In this document: piece by piece, positions 34,009 through 46,457 of the stretch
Position numbering within the stretch: position 1 is the first letter of the stretch
Layout of the letters: the number at the start of each line of letters is the position of its first letter
Made by a program: the position numbers and the translations under genes
The notes under the pieces: model-generated
What the model was told of the DNA's origin: nothing
Databases searched by the model: none
What the model saw: the letters and a program-made list of their open reading frames with translations, nothing else
Origin: Combretum micranthum
Lineage: Eukaryota; Streptophyta; Magnoliopsida; Myrtales; Combretaceae
DNA: 64,000 nucleotides
Assembly: GCA_024138025.1 (NCBI GenBank)
Contig: JAMXBD010001385.1
Coordinates: forward strand, 248,001-312,000
Direction of reading: 5' to 3'

Positions 34009-36780
34009 TGATTAGAATATCAGGTTTAAGTTATGATGTAATATTTATGAAATGACCTAGATTAAATTTTATTTAAATTCCATGTGTTTATTTATTATCT
34101 GAGTATTGAAGAGTGAGTATGAGGAATATCATGGTTATGTTGTTAGTAGTCTAAAATGTATTATTTTGTAGATATATTGAAATTAATATCTTTGTTTTAT
34201 ATGTAATAATGTGTGTGTGTAATAAAATTATTAGTTATGCCTTTTACATTAAGGTGTTAGTTAAGTTAGATTTATAAAATCAACTTTGTTTTACAAGATT
34301 AGTGATGGAATTTTATCTTTATTAATAATTATATGCTCAAAATAAGCCCCAAATGAGACCCAAATTAAAAGCAAATCAAGTTAATGTATGCATTAAGGGG
34401 TAAATTTGGAATGTTAAAGTCAAATTAAGCTAATTTGAACAACTTTTTGGGGGCAGCTCCTTTTTGTCCGAATTTCCTTTTTCTTTCTTTCTTTCTCTTC
34501 TTCTTCCATTTCTATTTCCATTTCCAATTCCAGCCTAAACTAAGAGCAATAGCAAGCTTTGGAATCAGTTGTCTTCAGGCAAAGCATTTACATGTGAGTT
34601 GCTTTAAGTGTGGCTTATGTTTTGTTTTCATTTCTTTTGTAGTTTTGTAAAATCTTGGATGAAATGAATTAGTGTTAATCAACTTGTTTGTTCATGCTTG
34701 GGATAAGTTATGAAGGTATTTTATAAGTATGTGAGGATGTGCATGTTATGTAGAAGTGAAGAGAAGCTTGGAGGATGTGAAGAGGAATTGTGTAGGGAAA
34801 TTTAGAATGGATTGAAGTGGAATTTGAGGTGTTTAATTATGTTGATTTCATGATTTGAGTTGCTAGAATTGAGTAGTATAGATAGGAATGAGTATATGAA
34901 GTTGGAAGTGTGTTTGAGGAAGGTTTAAGTGTATTAGGATAGAATGTTTTCAAAGTGAAAAACAGGGGATTTGAGATTTTTTCGTTTAAGCCTGTTTTTA
35001 AAACGTACGCCGGCACCTGGGAATTCAACGCCGCCGGCTTAGAGGCAACGTTGGATTCAAATTTTTTAAGGTTGGCTGAAAGCTGCCGGCTTTCGCTAGA
35101 AAAGTCAGCCGGCGTTCATTCTGTCATTTTGTACGTGGCAGCGGAAATCAAGACCGCCGGTGTATGTGTCAAAGCTGGCCGTGTATCTGGGTAAGCGGAT
35201 GGCTTAGATCTCTCTGGACGTTTTTGAAAATTCTGGTTTTGGATTCAACGCCGACTCAAGGTCGCCGACGTAGGATGCAAAGGCAGGCGGCGTACCCTTG
35301 AACACTGCCAGCGTTGGCAGTGTTGATTTTCAGAGATCGAGCACCGGCTCAAAGCCGTCGGCTTTGGTTGCCGGCCTATTCCCTATGCTTTTGAAATTTA
35401 AAAACTTTTTCTAAAATTTTCCGAAGTTTGTTAGTGAAGCAATTAAGTATTTATTAAGCAATTTGCGATATAATAGGACCTTTAAATGCTTATTTATGAC
35501 TTTGTATTCAATTATTTGGATTTCTTTGATTAATTGTGATATATAGAGATAATATGTGTATAATTGTGAGAATGAGATCTAAACTTGTTGATTTATTGAT
35601 TATTGTTATATTTCTATTTCAGTTAAGGATTCTTCGGTTAGTTCATCACCGAGAGATCCTAGTTATATACTAACGGGTTCAGGTACGCAATAACTTGTTT
35701 GATGTTTGCTAGGATTAGGCATTCCTAATTTGACCTAAATTGATTCGGCTTAATATTTGAATGAATTAGATGTCTATTTCACTATTTAATCTGGTCCGAG
35801 GAGTAGCAAACCTGTCATGATGCAATGACATGTTAGTTAGGCGCTTAACCAAGTCATGATGTAATGGTACGCTATGATGCAATAGCGATTCTTTTTGGTT
35901 AAGTGGGTAGCTGATAGGGGGGAATAGTATCTGAGTAACGTTTGCTTAAACTTAGGGGGAAATACCATGATTTAGTTCAAAGTTTATGGGAATTGTGAAC
36001 TAGGCTCATGTTATGGACTGAGTTTAAGTAGAGTCGGGCAACGGCTTTTAAACCCTAAATGAAGCTATTATCTTCATGAAATAGATATAGGAGATAAGTA
36101 TTCGGACTGCTTATATCAACCCCCTGAGCAGCTGCTATTATCAGGATCCCTGAATTCCCGAAGCGTGACGGGGTTTTGAATACCCTCTTGTTGATTTGTG
36201 AATGAAAATGTAAAAGATAACCACTTATTCTATGATGCATTACATCGAATTGATGATATGTTTTGCATTGGTTATTGTGTACTAGGCCTCTGGCTCACTT
36301 TTGCTGCTTTGCAGGTATTGGAGACGAGTTTTATGATGACTTGCGCTATGGGTCCGATTTCGAGAAATTTCTGGATGAGTGGGACGAATAGGATCCGTTT
36401 ACCCTGGACTTTTGGAAGACTTTTTGCTAAGGAAAAGCTATGTATAGAAGGCTTGTTAGTTAAGCCAATTTCTTGTTGTAATGACCTTAAGATCCTTTGG
36501 GATTCCTTAGGTTTCTTTTGATGTACGAAAACATGTAATTTTTTTTGTAGTGTCTTGTTTTGGCATAACCAATGTTTTTATGATGTAAATATATGTATAG
36601 CTTACTTTTGTTAGCAATCTTGTTTTGTTTAAAAAGTTCTTACAAAGTATAGTGGTTTTGATCAAACAATTTTCATAAACTGCTAGATTTAGGACAACCT
36701 TACATATGATGTGAAAACATTATATGTGGTTGGGGATTCGGTACTCTAAGTCTCGGGATTTAGAGGATCAGGTCTTTGCA
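34009..36780 (+). mobile_element. Long LTR-like sequence (gypsy Tekay/Del-like?), plus orientation
   Basis: It shares, in order, a CTTTCTTTCTTTCTT tract, a GCCGGC-rich island (34990-35390), an ACTGAG/CTGAGCAG segment, TTGTGTACT-GGC, a TGGCTCA box and a mini-exon with the inverted sequence at 40260-42709. It may run from TG at 34009 to CA at 36780, but neither edge is proven and no target duplication was found. There is no gag or pol, so it would be a solo LTR or LTR fragment. The assignment to a gypsy lineage rests on recalled resemblance to long Tekay/Del LTRs and is tentative. Confidence 0.5.
36315..36391 (+). other. Mini-exon candidate in the plus LTR-like copy
   Basis: After a TTTGCAG acceptor the frame reads IGDEFYDDLRYGSDFEKFLD, then EWDE and TAG. 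The opposite copy has the same acceptor position, phase and protein pattern, so this is likely a conserved coding segment of the repeat. Confidence 0.5.
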
Positions 36781-36789
36781 ATTTACCTG

Positions 36790-39130
36790 ATGATGTCATT
36801 TAAAAAATGCGTTTATCAGTTAGAGCTACCTACTGGTTTATTTTGATATAATTTGTAATATAATTACCAATTAAAAAGCTAAAAAATTCCAAATAACATA
36901 CTTTTTTTAATATAAGGCCCTCAAAAACATGACAATAGACTCTTTATAAAATTTTCGTTTTTAATCTTGTATTCACAATAAATCTCGTTGATTTTTTTTT
37001 ATCATTATTTTATCGGTTCATTATTTCCTTCATCCTCTTTGGTTTAATAGGGAGAGAATGAGTATTTCAATGGGGGAATATCTGTCTTCTAGTGTACTTA
37101 ATTAAGAGAAAATGATCATTTCATTTTCTCTCTTTCCATAGTAATACCTATGGACAATTGTATGGTTTCATATATTTTTAGTGAATTGATCTTATCATCT
37201 ATTTAACAGTTGAGGTTTATAGCAATGATGATTTTACCATTCAAATATTTAATATATTAAAAATAATATTTATTTTAACTACTGAATAATAGATTAGACA
37301 GTCATGTTGATAGATTGTAGAAGTTCTCAATAAGTAATGATATTTACTGTCTGTTTCAATGGCTAAGTCATAAGAAAATCCACCTATTATCCATGAGCAT
37401 TATGATATGGCGATTTGGTTAACAGATAAATGACATATACAAACTAGAAATAAATGAGAGTGAGAATAAGAAAGTGACGCACAAATCCAAAAGCACAATT
37501 GAAAAACCAAGGAAAAGACCGAAATAAATGCCCTATGATAATCACTATGCAAGCAACTCTTAGGTCATTAACCACGCGTCGCACCTTCAGTTCTTTATCG
37601 GTTTTTTCTTTTTTTTTTATTTTTGGGCCAGAATTTCTTTATCGGGTTAAACCGGTGATCTTATGCTTGATTGAGACAATTACTTATTTCTTTTATTTTT
37701 CTAAATAGTACGGCTTAGATCGCGAAATAGCTAACTTTTTAGACCACCATTGGCCGTCCTTTTGTTAAGTTGCTTAAATTAGATCCAAGACCATATGAAA
37801 TTATAAAAGGATATCTACTTCCTTCAACTGCTACAATGAGGTTGCTTTCATAAAAAAAATCTTGGTTTGTAGTTTCCTAGAAATTACAAATTGATTTCAT
37901 TGACTCTGGGGATATTTAATTGTGTTGGACGTGCAAGTCATAGGAAAAGCATCTTAATCACTTCCCAATTGCCTCGAAATGATGATTTATGGAGCTGTGA
38001 AAATCAAAATACTAACTTTATCCACTACTAAGACTAAATATGTTTTGTATAACTCAAATTTTATAAATTTTGTGGATACCGCACAGTTTTTTTCTTATTT
38101 TTATATATAAAACTAAGAGATAACGCAAAGTTATTGAATTGTGAAACAAATGATATATTTCTTGTTACTAATTCTAAGCTTGTTATCTCTTAAAGATAAT
38201 TGTCTTTCGCAGAAAAGTATTATAGCTAGATTTTGGTTTTCTCTTAATTTTAAATTTGAATAAAATGTTCATGTCTATTCTCCTAAAATTTGTAGAAATT
38301 AAATATCAGTATTTGTATTTTATTCATTTTTACACTCGTTGTGTTTCATACATATCCATCACACTTATATATAAACACACATACAACTCATTCCAATTAG
38401 TTAGTTACTGGTGCATTATTTTCGACTGAGTTTTAAATATTTAAATCTTATGATTTGTTCCTATGATTTAGTTAGTGATAAGCAAGTATACCTATCATAT
38501 GTAGTATAGAAACCAATTATAGAGTTGTATTCCTAAGGGATCTTAGCAAGTACTATTACTTACCTTTTTCCTATTATCTAGCCTATAAAATAGAGTGAAT
38601 AATGTTATTAAAGTACTAATTACACTACAAATCCGCTAACTATTACTACTAAAGTCATGAACATACTTTGATTAAACTAAATATCACATTTTAGCAATTT
38701 AGACTTTGCTTTGCAACTAAACTTATCATGTGAATCAAGAACACCAATTACAATGATATTAGATTTCTTAATTGCAGAATTCATTAAGTACGTTAACATT
38801 TTTCTCAAGATCGCTAACATCTAATTCTAAGTTTATCCACCAGAATCTCTTCTTAGGCTAATAGCAACCTAGAACCGCTCTATGTTAAGGAATTCTTTAC
38901 TTAATATAAGTAGGTGTAGAAGAATTTCATGATCCCATCTCTAAGATTATGAGTAATTCTTGTCAACAGTCAAGATCTATTCAAAGGATGATCTATCAAT
39001 CTATTCCAATGAAATCTAAGGTGGATTTACATTGTGCACTATATAAATTCATGATGCAATAAGACAAACTGTTGAATTAAGAAAGAATAATAACTTTAAT
39101 AATAGCACATGGAATTACATGACAAATTTA
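36790..39130. other. Non-coding stretch between LTR-like copies
   Basis: No recognisable protein is present. 36860-38440 is plain AT-rich DNA. 38450-39130 has a retroelement-like look (GATAAGCAAGTATACCTATCA, then AGAGTTGTATTCCTAAGGGA) resembling non-coding retrotransposon derivatives known in many plants, but I could not find matching LTRs. Confidence 0.35.
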
Positions 39131-39526
39131 TGGCCCGTTCACTTCGCTGAATGGAGTAAGGGGAGAATGAAATTCCAATTCAAAGGGAATGTAATAGGGT
39201 TGTAATGACTATTATAATGTTCACTTTGTGTTAAAAGTAAAACAAGTAATTAAGTAAAAGATAAAATATCTATAATGCCCTATGTATTTATTACAGAAAA
39301 AAGGATAATTATATAGGTGTTATTTTCAAGACAGGAGTATTTATGAGAAGTTAAAAACTAGACTATTGAATGACAATTCATGATTGGGGACATGAATTGC
39401 TATTCATCATTTTACGTAATAGCAATTCATTATCAATTATCATTCTTTTGAAGTAAACATCGTAATATCAGTTTTATGTCGAACAAGGAAGGAATGAATA
39501 GCTATTCATGTCAAGTGAACAGATCG
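39131..39526. mobile_element. PIF/Harbinger-like MITE
   Basis: The inverted ends share GTTCACTT: left GGCCCGTTCACTTCGCTGAA, right inverse GATCTGTTCACTTGACATGA. They are flanked by TTA on both sides (39128-39130 and 39527-39529), the usual 3-bp target of this superfamily. It is about 396 bp and non-coding. Internal inverted matches (GAATTGCTATTCAT / GAATAGCTATTCAT) are seen. Confidence 0.65.
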
Positions 39527-39529
39527 TTA

Positions 39530-40259
39530 AGGTTTTGCAAAATCTAAATTACAACAATTACTCCTTCATTGATGCAATAATATAAAAAAATATATTGAAA
39601 GAAATAAGAAAGAAACATATACAATCTCTTTTTCAACGCTTTAGTTCTTAATCCAAGGAAATGTGGATGTCTCCTCCTGCTTCTTCCAAAAGGTGTATCT
39701 TATGATGAAATGGGTGAATGGATGTGTTCTCCCCCTTTTATGTAATGGATAAATTATATTTATAGGTTCCCTAATAATACGATATGATCAAGTATCTTTT
39801 CCTCATATTGTTTCTCCATTGCCCCTTTTCAAATACCAGTTATTTAGCTTCTTACGTAGAAACAGGGGAGATCACTACCCCCACCATGGCTATGATGCGA
39901 GCAGTGATCTTAGCATGGATTTCCTTGCATAATATGCCCGGTATTTCACTCTAAACTTCGTCCGCATTGATCACCTATCTCCATTATAGCAGTGATGGGG
40001 ACAGTAATGAGCGCAACCCTCAATTTTTCCTCTCTTCATGCCCATGATTGCTTTAGAGTTCATTCTTAGAACTTGTATCTTCTATAACTATCTCAATCAC
40101 GACGGTGATATGCCTTTATTCTTCAAATCTTTAACTTAATTGGATTTATCTTCTTCCATATATTGATATATTGCCTTTAGTTACCTGAAGTGAACACATT
40201 TATAAATTAAGTTCCAAATCCCTTGATATAAGAATAAATAAGTGCACAACTAAGCATAA
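39530..40259. other. Continuation of the retroelement-like non-coding sequence
   Basis: This resumes the sequence interrupted by the MITE at 39131, with moderate complexity. No gene is seen. The stretch TGGATGTCTCCTCCTGCTTC near 39667 suggests an unidentified repeat. Confidence 0.35.
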
Positions 40260-42709
40260 TGTAAGGACCCGCTATCACTCCTATATTTGAAATAAGCGAT
40301 AACAGTTCCCCAACCACATATAACCTATAAGATTATATGTAAGGTTGTCTGAAAGAATTGTTTGAGAAATTGTTTATCTAATTTCATATAGATAATATAA
40401 TATAAATCATAATTTTTTTTTTCTAGAGCTTAAACAAAATTACACTACTTCACTACCAACATATTTTGCAAAGGAAATAACTTAAGTCCTACATAACTAA
40501 GTACATATATATTACATCTAAAGGCTTCTTACAAGCCTTAACAAAATCTTCAAAACACAACCCAAACTAACACTTTAGGTACATTATCAACAAAAGAAAT
40601 CACATCTAGTCTATTACAATTATAGGGTTCCAGTGAGTCCATGGTTAACTCTAATCCTCCAAACCATCAAGAAAATCTTCAAAGTCGGTTCTGTACCCCA
40701 TACTCGCATAGAACTCATCGGAGTCATCACCTGAAATGGATAAAATATGAGCCAAAGGCTCAGTACACAAGTAACGAATACAAATACAAAGTGAGTCACA
40801 TATTCTTAGACTAATGCATTATGTAACAATCAATTGTTTATTGTTAAATCTTTAGTTAGTGAAACAACACGGGAGTATTCAAACTCCGGACAACAGGGAT
40901 CTAGTATTACGTCCGCCTCCCTGAGTGGTCCCTACTGTTCATACAGACTAGGCAGCCTCACCTTCCGGCGTAGCCCGTAATACTAAAGGATCCTGATTAA
41001 CGCATCACGACGCTCAAGGAGTTGATATGAGTAGCTCGGATACTCATCTCCTAAATAATTCTATCCATTAACGAGAAAGTACCCTGCCCCCAATCTGAGC
41101 AGGGTGCCGCTCTCCGAACCAGATTCAACTGCAAACAAAGACAATCAACACTCGTCAATTAATAAAATTTTCTTAATTTTAAGTAATTTGATTTGATGCC
41201 TACCTTAGCAAAGAAACAAGCAAGTTACTGCATACCTGATATAGCTCGGGAACTAATGGGGTTGGCTGGGTGAGAATCTATCACTGTTTAAAATAATATT
41301 AAGTTCCATACTTAGTTTAAGCACTAATTCATTAGTTGAAAATATAATTAGTCAAAGAAATTCAAATAAATTAATACAAGGTCATAGTAAAGCATTTAAA
41401 CATCCTATTATATTATAGGACACTTAACAACAGCGTATCCACGTACGCTAGTAGCCTTGGATCCTACGCTGGTAGCCTCATGCCCCGCGTTAAAAATTAT
41501 GATTCTGTTTCCATTCCACACCGCCCCTAAGCCGGCGGCGTTGGAACTCTAATAGCCGCTGTACGTTTTGAAAAATAAACACTGGCAGACTTCCCTAGTG
41601 AAAGCCAACAGCGTTTAAGCGACTTTAAGAAAATTGATTCTGTTTACTTCTAACACCGCCTCTAAGCCGACGGCGTAGAAGTGCCAGATGCCCGCGTACA
41701 CTCAAATTTAAGCCTATACGAAAAAGTTTTTTTTTCCCCTGTTTTATTACAAAAATTTATCCACTTCAAAATTTCTCCAAACTTAATTTAAACTTTCCAA
41801 AGCTTGTCATATGTTTTATACACTATCCTAACAACATAAATCCTACTTCTAATCATCAAAACATCATTCACACTTCAACTACTAAATCCCTCAATCTTCC
41901 CAACATACTCTCATCACATGTCAACATTCATATAAGATATATACTACAACTCCTCTAGCCATGTAATCTTATTTAAACTACCATCAATGCACTAAATCAA
42001 TCTCACACCAATTAGTACATAAATTTTATTTTTATCTAACCTTTACAAACAAGCACAAGATAGAACATAAAATAAAAAGATTAAGCTTGCATTTAACTTA
42101 CATGGTTAGGTCTTGGCTTGGAATGATGTTTAAATCCAAAAACTTGTAATTGATTTTGGCTTAGGGTTTAGGATTTTGAGATGGAGAGGAAGAAAGAAAG
42201 AAAGAAAGAAAAGAAAAATTCGTATGGGGAAATAGGGCTACCAAAAAAGGTCCAAAACTTGTCCAAAATAAAGTCAATACTCATCCAAAATTTGACTTTA
42301 GGAGTATATTTGACCTAAGATTAATTTGGATTAATTTCAAATGCATTTGAGTTTGATTTAGGCTTAAAAAGTAGACTTAAATTTTGTAAAATTTCTGTCA
42401 TTAATCTTAAGCAATTCAAAAGTAATTTTATTAAATTCTAAACATAACACATACATATTAATTTGCAAAAGACACACTTATTCATTACACTATATACACA
42501 TTTTTACATGTAATACAATAATATTAATTTCATTATACTATACACATATAAAATAGCACATGTCTAACACATATACCAATTATATTATCCAATCACACAT
42601 ATACATATATATATATATCATTTCAATAACACATTAATATGTAAATTAAGAAATTCATAGCTATTTCACATAATTAATCTTAATTGTATAGAGTAAATTG
42701 GCCCTATCA
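40260..42709 (-). mobile_element. Long LTR-like sequence, inverted relative to 34.0-36.8 kb
   Basis: On the minus strand it runs from TGATAGGGCC (42709) to GGTCCTTACA (40260), so it is bounded by TG...CA. It shares with the 34.0-36.8 kb copy the CTTTCTTTCTTTC tract (42190-42212), the GCCGGCGGCG island (41420-41700), the TTGTGTACTGAGCC / TTTGGCTCA box and the mini-exon. No gag/pol and no clear 5-bp duplication were found. A solo LTR is the simplest reading. Confidence 0.5.
40651..40730 (-). other. Mini-exon candidate in the minus LTR-like copy
   Basis: After an ATTTCAG acceptor the frame reads DDSDEFYASMGYRTDFEDFL, then DGLED and TAG. The same phase and the same DEFY...DF-FLD pattern occur as in the plus copy at 36315-36391. 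Confidence 0.5.
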
Positions 42710-42837
42710 GTTACGACAATCCACGTAATAATAAAAAAATGGAGCTTTATATTGTTTTTTGCAATCTTCAACTACTGGTTTGATTGTGGTGATTCTGTAT
42801 GTTTCTCGTTACTGTAACAAATTTCTTGATTCATTTA

Positions 42838-42853
42838 CATAGTATTAGAGTAT
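42838..42853 (+). other. Degenerate primer-binding-site-like sequence
   Basis: ATAGTATTAGAGTATGG resembles TGGTATCAGAGC, the initiator-tRNA primer site of copia elements. It stands about 90 bases upstream of a copia gag relic. Confidence 0.4.
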
Positions 42854-42934
42854 GGTAGATCAGCTTAGATTGTTATTTTTTCAATTGTAATAAAAAAATG
42901 TTCAAAATGGTTGATTCGATCATTTTAAGGTGAT

Positions 42935-43538
42935 AGGAAACTAAATAGTAATGATCCATTGAGTTTATCTAGTTTAGATAATCCTCGTAGCATGATTAGT
43001 AGTATATTTTTTTATGGCTCGATCCACTTAAGATGGAGTACGTAAATCATATCAAATAAAATAAGCAGTTTGTCTACAATGCTAAGTGCTCTTATAATCA
43101 CTAAGTTTGCAAACCTAATTATAAAATTGTAGGCATTGAGAGCAAAAATTGATTGCTTTTGGTTCTCATGGGTCTTAGTGATGTTCATGAGCATGTGAGG
43201 AACCGGATCCTATCTATCGAACCTCTACCAACTATAAATAAGGCATATTATCTAGCTTTTCAAGTAGAAAAACAAAGCCAGATGTGTGGATCGATGGGAA
43301 GTAATGATGATGTAATAGCTTGTGTTGCACAATCTCAAGCAAAGAAGTAAAGAAGCCTAATGCACAAATTTTTTGCTCTCGTTGTAAGAAATTAGGACAC
43401 AACATATACAAATGTTTTGAGATTATAGGCTTTTTAGAATGGTTTGGCAATCACAGAGAAAGAAGGGGAGAAATCAACCATCCCAGACTAATCGACCGAC
43501 TACCCCTATCCTTATTCAATCAATCTTGGTTTAGTTGA
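42935..43538 (+). pseudogene. Ty1/copia gag relic with CCHC zinc knuckle
   Basis: Gag is the nucleocapsid precursor of the retrotransposon. Frames give LVLMGLSDVHEHVRNRILS, IEPLPTINKAYYLAFQVEKQ, then CSRCKKLGHNIYKC (CX2CX4HX4C) and FEIIGF-EWFG, in the order of copia gag. Stops at 43348 and a broken upstream part (42935-43150) make it inactive. Pol is absent. Confidence 0.72.
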
Positions 43539-43544
43539 TTGTTT

Positions 43545-44614
43545 AACTCTTATGTTCTTTGACCCATCATACATTACTTAGGTCAATCAATTTTCATAAA
43601 AAGACCATCTAGGCAACCAAATAAGCTTCTATCATAAATATTAGTAAGAAATTAAGCGTAAAATAAAGATTTTTGTGAATTGAATAAATTAAGTATTCCT
43701 TTATGTTATTTATTAGATTTTAAATCATCAACATATTCTTTCATATTACTAGGTCTCAAGAAAATTCTTGATGCATAATCATTGTTGTATGACGTATTTG
43801 CGTTAAAGCAGTTACAAATCGACTAACTGTTGGAATTTAATATTGCATTATTTCCATTTTCATGTGTTAGCAAAGAACAAGTGAGAATGCTCAATCGTAT
43901 TTATGTGTCCATAGATGATAGGTTTTCTTTAGTCCTATTTTTGTGTTAATAGGTGATAGGCTTCGATTCTGAAAATGGAATCTAAGCTGTTCCAAACTTC
44001 AAATCGGAAAATGATAAAATGGATCGCCTAATTAGATATACTAAATGAATTTGTGTGTTGTATTAAAAATTTATAGGTCTGTGTACAATGCAGCATATGA
44101 TTGTTTACGTGCAATAATTATATATTAAGTTTTATGATTCATTCGCTTAAAATTTGGTTGGATTCAACCTTTATTACTAAGATGGGACTGACGTTTATTT
44201 GATATCTAATTTGGTTGCTAGGGTACTTGCTAATTGATATTTAGGTTGACATTAGTTGTGAGGTTCTCTTAAATCTTAATAGAAGTGTTATCCAGACAAG
44301 TATGAAATATTTTGCTTGAATATTTGATGTCAACCCTTTAATAGATATTAGAGATTTATATAAAAATCACTTCCATAGATTTTGGCAGCTTATGCTTTGG
44401 AGCATGAAAAGCATATTGATTTTGCAAAAATATTTATGTCGTAAATAATATTAATATTAAGTATGCAATAATTATATGATATATAATTGATTCTTTATAA
44501 ACAAAATAGTAATGATAATGATATCAGCAGCATCACAATCGTCACTGTCCAAGTCGCTTTAATACCAATGCTATATTAATGAAATACTTATATTACGGGT
44601 GAAACATACAAACT
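43545..44614. other. AT-rich intergenic DNA
   Basis: I see no supported gene. The sequence has no recognisable pol continuation of the copia gag relic upstream. Confidence 0.5.
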
Positions 44615-44925
44615 TAAAAAATAAAAATAAAAATAAGATTGGCTAAATACAAATTACACAAAGATAATTATCAAAATACCAACACTAAATTGCGTATGAT
44701 AGACACGACTCTTGTATTTGTACATGAATTGCATATAGTACATACGACTCATGTACATACATGAATCGTATGTAGTACATGCGACTCACATCCATTTATA
44801 CATAAATAGCATGTACTTCGTGCGATTCATATACAGACATAAGTTGTATGCAATACATGCTATTTTAATAATTATTTTTGTGTAATTTGTATTGATATTA
44901 TTTTTATTTGGATAAGTTGGTAATA
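44615..44925. mobile_element. Fold-back element with internal tandem repeats
   Basis: The left arm AATACAAATTACACAAAGAT (44646 onward) is matched by an inverted right arm ending near 44903 (inverse AATACAAATTACACAAAAAT). Looser matching (AAATAAAAATAA) extends to about 44615 and 44925. Between the arms sit four to five tandem units (44693-44867). There is no coding capacity. Confidence 0.7.
44693..44867. repeat. Tandem repeat of ~36-41 bp, ~4.5 units
   Basis: Units follow the pattern GCATGTAGTACATGCGACTC then ATGTACATACATGAAT, with substitutions. They are rich in CATG/GTAC palindromes. Confidence 0.75.
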
Positions 44926-45972
44926 ATGCAATTTCCTTCTTATATTACACAATTTTACTAGATAATCAATGACAACTATGTCCATTAATTATCAATTCGA
45001 TATTTTGTGTCTTTGGATTATAGAACTTTCAACAAATTAAAATGAATACTCAATTTTTTTTTGCCATTTTAGATATTCATTAATTTATCTTAATTGTGTC
45101 AGTTTAGACATTCTGCATCTTAATCGCACAAATCGTATCTTCATGGCTCTCTTGATGTTTGACCATGAACTGACTTGTTGATTGTGGTACATCCATTATT
45201 CATGCTACCGCAAGTCCCGATTATCTGTAGCAAACATGCAATTGTAATTCTTTGTTCATGAAAATTGAAAACCTGCTCTGTTTTCAAGGTCAACCCAGTG
45301 TATACTCATAAGACCTTGGTAATTAATTGTAATGCTCCTCCTTTGTCCATTGTGTGATATTCTACCATCCTCCTTACTTTTTTTCCCCTACTTCTTACCG
45401 TTATCATTTTCTTTTACTCTTAGCTATTGCGAAATTAATAGATGCTATAGATTTAACTAGATTGAGCCTTGCTATCGAAACATATTAAGTGATAATTACA
45501 TTTGGTTTTACATATGTTCTACTTTTGTATACGTCCACTGATATGGATATTTAAATTATAGGCTTTTCAATCTTAGTAAAGAAGGAAAAAATATGATTAC
45601 TTAATTTAAATTAGGTAATTGAAAATAACCTTAATTTTTATCATTGTTGTTGGGTTGCCTATGTGTATATAATTCAAGTATAAAATATATGAATAGAGAT
45701 AGAGTATCTTCCTACTCTACTCTCAAGAATCCTTTAATTCAAATGAATCTTTCAGAAAGTTTTGATAAACTGTTTGATTTATCGATTGAATAAAAATTCT
45801 AATTATAGTTTATTTAAGAGAAAAAGAATGAATTATTATACATATATGTATATTTTTCAAGTGGAAAGACCAATAAGTCGCGGAGCCCCCAACACCACCT
45901 TCTGTTTTCATATTTTTTCCAAGAGGTCTAGATAAAACTATTTTTCGAAACGCAAAATCATCCATGCGAAGC
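44926..45972. other. AT-rich intergenic DNA
   Basis: No gene is recognised. The stretch ends at the target site of the gypsy element. Confidence 0.5.
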
Positions 45973-46439
45973 TGTTACGGACAGACAGCTTAGGACCAGA
46001 TCCAAGCTAGTTTGGATGGAAGACTACTACACATAAATACTTTCAGTTATAGTTACAGCTGGATTTGAGTAGGATGTAATAGATACAGCTTAGATCTCAG
46101 AAAGTACTACAAGTAGATCTTAACAGAATAGCATGCATCATATAGTTTTCAGCAAGATAGTTACGGTCATGTAACTGTATAATAGAAAAATAGCAACATG
46201 CATGTAACAAAAACAATATAAATAAGAGATCGAGTTACACAGAGGAGCATCCTCATCTTTTGCCCGAATAGTTGTGGTGCCTTGAGTACAGGAGCCTGAT
46301 CCAGCTCGAATAGGATTAACCTACATAACATACAGAGAGATAGCATTCGTAAGAAATAAGAACAGAAGAGAGAGAAAGAAACCGGAGTTTAAATACCTAG
46401 GGTTTAATTGAAGTTCAGTTTACGGTTCTGCCCTTAACA
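45973..46439 (+). repeat. 5' LTR of the gypsy element (467 bp)
   Basis: It is collinear with the 3' LTR with roughly a dozen or so differences in the shared part. It lacks a ~64-bp segment present in the 3' LTR after AACAGAAGA. The missing part is bounded by a GAAGA direct repeat, which suggests microhomology deletion. Confidence 0.93.
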
Positions 46440-46457
46440 AATTGGTGCTCTCGTTCC

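Noticed and set aside
38450..40259. Non-coding retroelement around the PIF-like MITE
   Set aside because: The sequence style is suggestive, but I could not find paired LTRs, a primer site or a target duplication, so no element was called.
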